Shown: in pieces, positions 49,503 to 52,312 of the stretch
Position numbering within the stretch: the stretch's first letter is position 1
How the letters are laid out: each line of letters starts with the position of its first letter
Assembly: GCA_045661305.1 (NCBI GenBank)
Contig: JAZRFJ010000022.1
Coordinates: 1-52,312, forward strand
DNA: 52,312 nucleotides
From: UMGS1840 sp045661305
Lineage (GTDB): Bacteria; Bacillota; Clostridia; UMGS1840
Direction: 5' to 3'
The notes under the pieces: model-generated
Database searches by the model: none
What the model saw: only the letters and a program-made list of their open reading frames with translations
Told to the model about the DNA's origin: nothing
Program-made: the position numbers and the translations under genes

Positions 49503-50126
49503 TTATTTCAATCTGTTAATTTCAACTTGAAGATTTTCTAAGAATTTGCCTGCATGTGCACCATCCATTTGTGTATGATGAAACTGGAAAGAAATCGGAA
49601 GATAATACTTAAATAATTTTTTTCGGTATTTACCCCAGATTATAAACGGATTATTAAAAATTCCGCTGTTCATTCCAACAGCACCATCAATTTCTGTATC
49701 AACAATAGCTGATGTGCCAATTACCATACTATCTGCTGATAAATCTTTATCCTGACAGGTTTCTGCTACTTCAAATGTATATTTTAAGTAATCTATATTG
49801 AATTTTTCAAGGTCATCGGTATATAAAATATCACACGAGCTTACTTCATCATTTTTATTTTTTACAATGGTATTGACAGCAAGTGTATCATATTTAATCA
49901 TTTTTTCATGGACAGGAAGAATATAGAACTCCTTTATGGAGGATGCTGCCTTACCGATACAAAAATCAAGTAACATATTAAACTTTAAATTTCTCTTTTT
50001 AGTTATCTTAATAAGATTTGACACATCTAATGTTTTAAAAAATGTAACAAGTGGATTAGGTGCCTTTATCCATAGTTCATACGCACTCTTTCTTGTTGTA
50101 TCGTTTGGATTAATTTCTACAGCCAT
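49503..50126 (-). CDS. Chloramphenicol acetyltransferase-family O-acetyltransferase
   Basis: 207 residues from ATG 50126 (GGAGG 5 bases upstream). CAT fold with the catalytic HHTQMDGAH segment at about 183-191 (His-His-x3-Asp-Gly) and a C-terminal KFLENLQ. Many CAT-like proteins of gut Clostridia do not confer chloramphenicol resistance, so I do not infer a drug phenotype. It stands alone, with a palindrome cluster on its upstream side. Confidence 0.88.
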   Translation of the reverse strand: MAVEINPNDTTRKSAYELWIKAPNPLVTFFKTLDVSNLIKITKKRNLKFNMLLDFCIGKAASSIKEFYILPVHEKMIKYDTLAVNTIVKNKNDEVSSCDILYTDDLEKFNIDYLKYTFEVAETCQDKDLSADSMVIGTSAIVDTEIDGAVGMNSGIFNNPFIIWGKYRKKLFKYYLPISFQFHHTQMDGAHAGKFLENLQVEINRLK

Positions 50127-50200
50127 TGTTTCCTCCATTAAACTATTTTTGTTTGGTCTTATATATGCGGGACAGACGGTTTAGATGCAAAGCAATTTTA

Positions 50201-50376
50201 ATGAATTGACAGCCCCGCTGTCATGAATTGGCTCTGCCATGAATTCTCGCTTCGCTCCATGAATTGAATTGCCTTTAATGTGCGTCAGCACAATTCATGC
50301 ACCGCAAGGTGCAATTCATGAAAGCGTGGATTTCAATTCACGCCGAAGGCAATTCATTGCATTGCTATGCAATGCA
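50201..50376. repeat. Cluster of short palindromes spaced by ATGAATT / AATTCAT
   Basis: Within the gene-free 50127-50426 spacer. ATGAATT occurs at 50201, 50223, 50239 and 50259; the inverted AATTCAT at 50292, 50313 and 50351. Between them lie small hairpins: GACAGC-CCC-GCTGTC, GGC-TCT-GCC, GTGC-GTCA-GCAC, GCACC-GCAA-GGTGC, GCGTG..CACGC, GCC-GAA-GGC and TGCATTGC-TAT-GCAATGCA. The heptamer flips orientation at the centre, so the whole is a large inverted arrangement. No coding frame fits. Possibly a palindromic interspersed repeat or a structured RNA/DNA element. Confidence 0.75.
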
Positions 50377-50426
50377 TAGGTTCACACCAAGTTAACCCCC
50401 AAAAACCCACATAAAATATAAATCTA

Positions 50427-51446
50427 TTACACCAACCCCATACACCACTCAACACCTATAGCAACAACTACCACAAGTGCTGAAATAATAAATCCATGAA
50501 TCATTGGATTTATGCCGGATTTTTTGATATCCTTAAAACTCGTATTTAGTCCTATTGCACCAAGTGATGCAACCATTAAAAACTTACTTAAATCCTTGGC
50601 AATAAGTGAAATATTTGATGGGATAACTCCTATGCTATTAATCATTGCCAAAGATAAAAAACCTAAAATAAACCACGGAAACAGTTTAAATACATTCACT
50701 TTGTTATATTCAGCATCCGTCTTCTCTCTTCTTTTAATTCTTAAATTAACGAAAGAAAAAACAAGAACTGTAGGTATTATTGATAAAGTTCTTGTAAGCT
50801 TTACCATTGTAGCAAAATCTCCTGCACCTTCGCTAAAAGCATATCCTGCAGCAACCACACTTGAAGTATCATTTACAGCAGTTCCCGCCCACAATCCATA
50901 AGCCATATCACTAAGTCCGATTATTCTGCCCATAATAGGAAACAGAACAATCATTGCCATATCAAATAAAAAAGTAGCTGACATAGCATATGCAATATCA
51001 TAATCTTCTGCGTCAATAACCGGTGCAATAGCGGCAATAGCAGAGCCTCCGCAAATTCCTGTTCCGGCAGAAATTAAATTTGACAATTTCCAGTTCAATT
51101 TTAGTGATTTTCCTACAAAATATCCGCCTCCGAAACAAGTCAGTAAGGTAAAAAGCATTACCATCAAAGATAACTTCCCCACAGAAAGAATCACCCTGAC
51201 ACTGAGTGAAGCACCAAGGAGTATAATTGCAAACCTTAGTACTTTTTTAGAGGTAAATTTAATCCCTTCATTTAAAATCTCAGGTTTCCAAAAATGATTT
51301 ATTATCATACCTATAAACAAAGCAAGAACAGATGCACCTATAATGTGTATTGACAAACAATTTTCTATAGCTTTTGCCAGTAAAGCTATCAAAATTGACA
51401 CCATTAATCCCGGAATTATTTTACATATTTTCTTTAATACTTTCAT
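50427..51446 (-). CDS. YeiH/UPF0324-family putative sulfate exporter
   Basis: 339 residues with nine or ten hydrophobic segments. Family blocks: VLALFIGMIINHFWKPEILNEGIKF, RFAIILLGASLSV, the SAGTGICGGSAIAAIAPVI signature, and GTAVNDTSSVVAAGYAFSEGAG. Related proteins are annotated as sulfate or sulfonate exporters, though transport has rarely been shown. Own promoter upstream, divergent from queT. Confidence 0.88.
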   Translation of the reverse strand: MKVLKKICKIIPGLMVSILIALLAKAIENCLSIHIIGASVLALFIGMIINHFWKPEILNEGIKFTSKKVLRFAIILLGASLSVRVILSVGKLSLMVMLFTLLTCFGGGYFVGKSLKLNWKLSNLISAGTGICGGSAIAAIAPVIDAEDYDIAYAMSATFLFDMAMIVLFPIMGRIIGLSDMAYGLWAGTAVNDTSSVVAAGYAFSEGAGDFATMVKLTRTLSIIPTVLVFSFVNLRIKRREKTDAEYNKVNVFKLFPWFILGFLSLAMINSIGVIPSNISLIAKDLSKFLMVASLGAIGLNTSFKDIKKSGINPMIHGFIISALVVVVAIGVEWCMGLV

Positions 51447-51515
51447 TTTATTTCTCTATCTTTCTGACAACATTCATCGCATTTTCGGTTAAAATTAATT
51501 AATTTATTTAAAATT

Positions 51516-51544
51516 ATTATAACATTTTCTTAGTGAAAAATCAA
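51516..51544 (-). promoter_or_regulatory. Promoter of the YeiH-family gene
   Basis: TTGATT (51539-51544) and TATAAT (51516-51521) on the minus strand, 17-base spacer. Confidence 0.8.
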
Positions 51545-51563
51545 GAAATATTACCATTTTTTA

Positions 51564-51592
51564 TTGACTAATTTTATTAACCATGCTATAAT
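51564..51592 (+). promoter_or_regulatory. Promoter of queT
   Basis: TTGACT (51564-51569) and TATAAT (51587-51592), 17-base spacer; the riboswitch begins about 8 bases after the -10. Confidence 0.85.
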
Positions 51593-51599
51593 GCTGTTA

Positions 51600-51640
51600 G
51601 TGAGTTCGTAACCATCCTCACTTAAATCAAAACTAAGGAG
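51600..51640 (+). promoter_or_regulatory. preQ1-I riboswitch
   Basis: Stem GTGAG / CTCAC (51600-51604 with 51617-51621), a loop with TTCGTAACCATC, and an A-rich tail ending AAACTAAGGAG. This is the small preQ1 class I layout in which the tail folds back on the loop. The tail includes the Shine-Dalgarno (51635-51640), so preQ1 binding would hide it and lower queT translation. Confidence 0.85.
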
Positions 51641-51649
51641 AAATTTAAT

Positions 51650-52129
51650 ATGAGAAATTCAAAAATTTACGGCACCGCATTAGGTGCTGTTATTAGTGCT
51701 TTGTACATTATTTTCACTCTAATTGCCAATATGTTTGGTCTTTCAAGCGGTATCATTCAAATAAGAATTTCAGAAGCACTCTGTATTCTTCCATGCTTTA
51801 CCCCTTATGCAATTCCTGCACTTTTTATAGGCTGTCTTATCTCAAATATTATTACCGGTGCTTTATTTTTAGATATCATATTTGGAAGCATAGCTACTTT
51901 AATTGGTGCAATAGGTACATATTATTTGAGAAAAAATAAATATATTGCTGTTCTACCTCCTATAATTTCAAATACTGTTATTATCCCATTTGTCTTATCA
52001 AATGTCTATAAATTCGAGGGTTCAATACCATATTTTATGGTAACAGTTTGCATCGGAGAAGTAATTTCATGTGGAATACTTGGAATTATACTATATAATT
52101 TTATAAAGAAACATAATTTGATTAAATAA
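51650..52129 (+). CDS. queT: Queuosine precursor transporter QueT
   Basis: 159 residues with about five hydrophobic segments. Family blocks: GTALGAVISALYIIFT, GIIQIRISEALCILPCFTP, PALFIGCLISNII and the FGSIATLIGAIGTYYLR segment. It is likely the substrate-binding (S) subunit of an ECF-type uptake system for queuosine precursors. The preQ1 riboswitch directly upstream supports the substrate. No que biosynthesis genes appear in the window, consistent with salvage. Confidence 0.93.
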   Translation: MRNSKIYGTALGAVISALYIIFTLIANMFGLSSGIIQIRISEALCILPCFTPYAIPALFIGCLISNIITGALFLDIIFGSIATLIGAIGTYYLRKNKYIAVLPPIISNTVIIPFVLSNVYKFEGSIPYFMVTVCIGEVISCGILGIILYNFIKKHNLIK

Positions 52130-52143
52130 AGAAAACAAGAGAA

Positions 52144-52174
52144 AAGAGCTACTGTCTTTAGGACAGTAGCTCTT
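52144..52174 (-). terminator. Terminator of the rRNA operon (also faces queT)
   Basis: Stem AAGAGCTACTGTC / GACAGTAGCTCTT with a 5-base loop. The T-rich tract (TTTTCTCTTG) lies on the minus strand just after the 5S rRNA; it may also end queT transcripts. Confidence 0.85.
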
Positions 52175-52180
52175 ATAAAA

Positions 52181-52292
<112 letters not shown>

Positions 52293-52312
52293 TATGGTTA
52301 AAGATTTTCTGT

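Noticed and set aside
49503..50126. Chloramphenicol resistance gene
   Set aside because: The CAT fold is clear but many family members do not confer resistance; nothing in the sequence supports a resistance phenotype.
50201..50376. CRISPR array
   Set aside because: The repeated unit is only 7 bases and inverts midway, spacers are themselves palindromes and no cas genes are present.

Overview
The window looks like a chromosomal segment of a low-GC (about one third G+C by eye, not computed) Gram-positive Firmicute, most likely an anaerobic, potentially spore-forming member of the Clostridia. The support is a Firmicute-type gene order (SRP RNA-dnaX-ybaB-recR; plsX-acpP-rnc; rpsF-ssb-rpsR; divergent yneA/lexA), DnaD/DnaI-type primosome proteins, an S-layer-homology protein, spoVG, a SpoIVFA/SpoIVFB-like pair, FeoA/FeoB and a preQ1-I riboswitch on queT. 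No genus can be named from sequence reading alone. Most genes are on the minus strand.

Region by region. 1-2100: remnant of an integrated element (truncated serine recombinase, KilA-N-type protein, recombinase-domain-only protein) lying just beyond the 3' end of tmRNA. 2200-4260: ssrA (tmRNA) and smpB, then rpsF-ssb-rpsR read from one strong promoter. 4460-5970: a tiny membrane protein and an O-acetylhomoserine sulfhydrylase-like enzyme. 5985-13965: SRP RNA, dnaX, ybaB, recR, a DnaD-like protein, a DnaI/DnaC-like helicase loader and a 999-residue SLH surface protein. 14076-27160: radical SAM protein, trmFO, a [2Fe-2S] BFD-like protein, topA, dprA, lgt, two M16 peptidases, tsaD, rimI and tsaC/sua5. 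27233-29945: plus-strand M23/M50 pair and pfkA. 30001-33015: NlpC/P60 hydrolase, then an SOS locus: yneA-like and lexA with several LexA-type boxes, followed by a gene of unknown function (ribbon-helix-helix N-terminus plus an unrecognised C-terminal domain) whose promoter is almost a copy of the yneA promoter. 33024-40317: two half-size chromate transporters, trpS, an aminotransferase, rnc, acpP, plsX, prs and spoVG. 40500-44085: LytTR regulator with a FucU/RbsD protein, then the iron-uptake locus feoA-feoB-small Cys-rich protein with two metal-regulator-like operators. 44121-49458: mazF (no mazE beside it), alr, nnr, ppk1 and a 41-residue membrane peptide. 49503-52129: CAT-like acetyltransferase, a cluster of short palindromes, a YeiH-family exporter, and queT under a preQ1 riboswitch. 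52144-52292: terminator and 5S rRNA, the 3' end of a minus-strand rRNA operon whose 23S would lie outside the window.

Most of the window is conserved housekeeping. The parts most worth a second look are the SOS locus with the uncharacterised gene at 32391-32963 and the Ala-Ser (rather than Ala-Gly) predicted LexA cleavage site, the ATGAATT-spaced palindrome cluster at 50201-50376, the element remnant beside ssrA with a possible interrupted toxin gene at its edge, and several very small membrane proteins. I found no CRISPR array, no tRNA gene and no clear complete novel multi-gene system.
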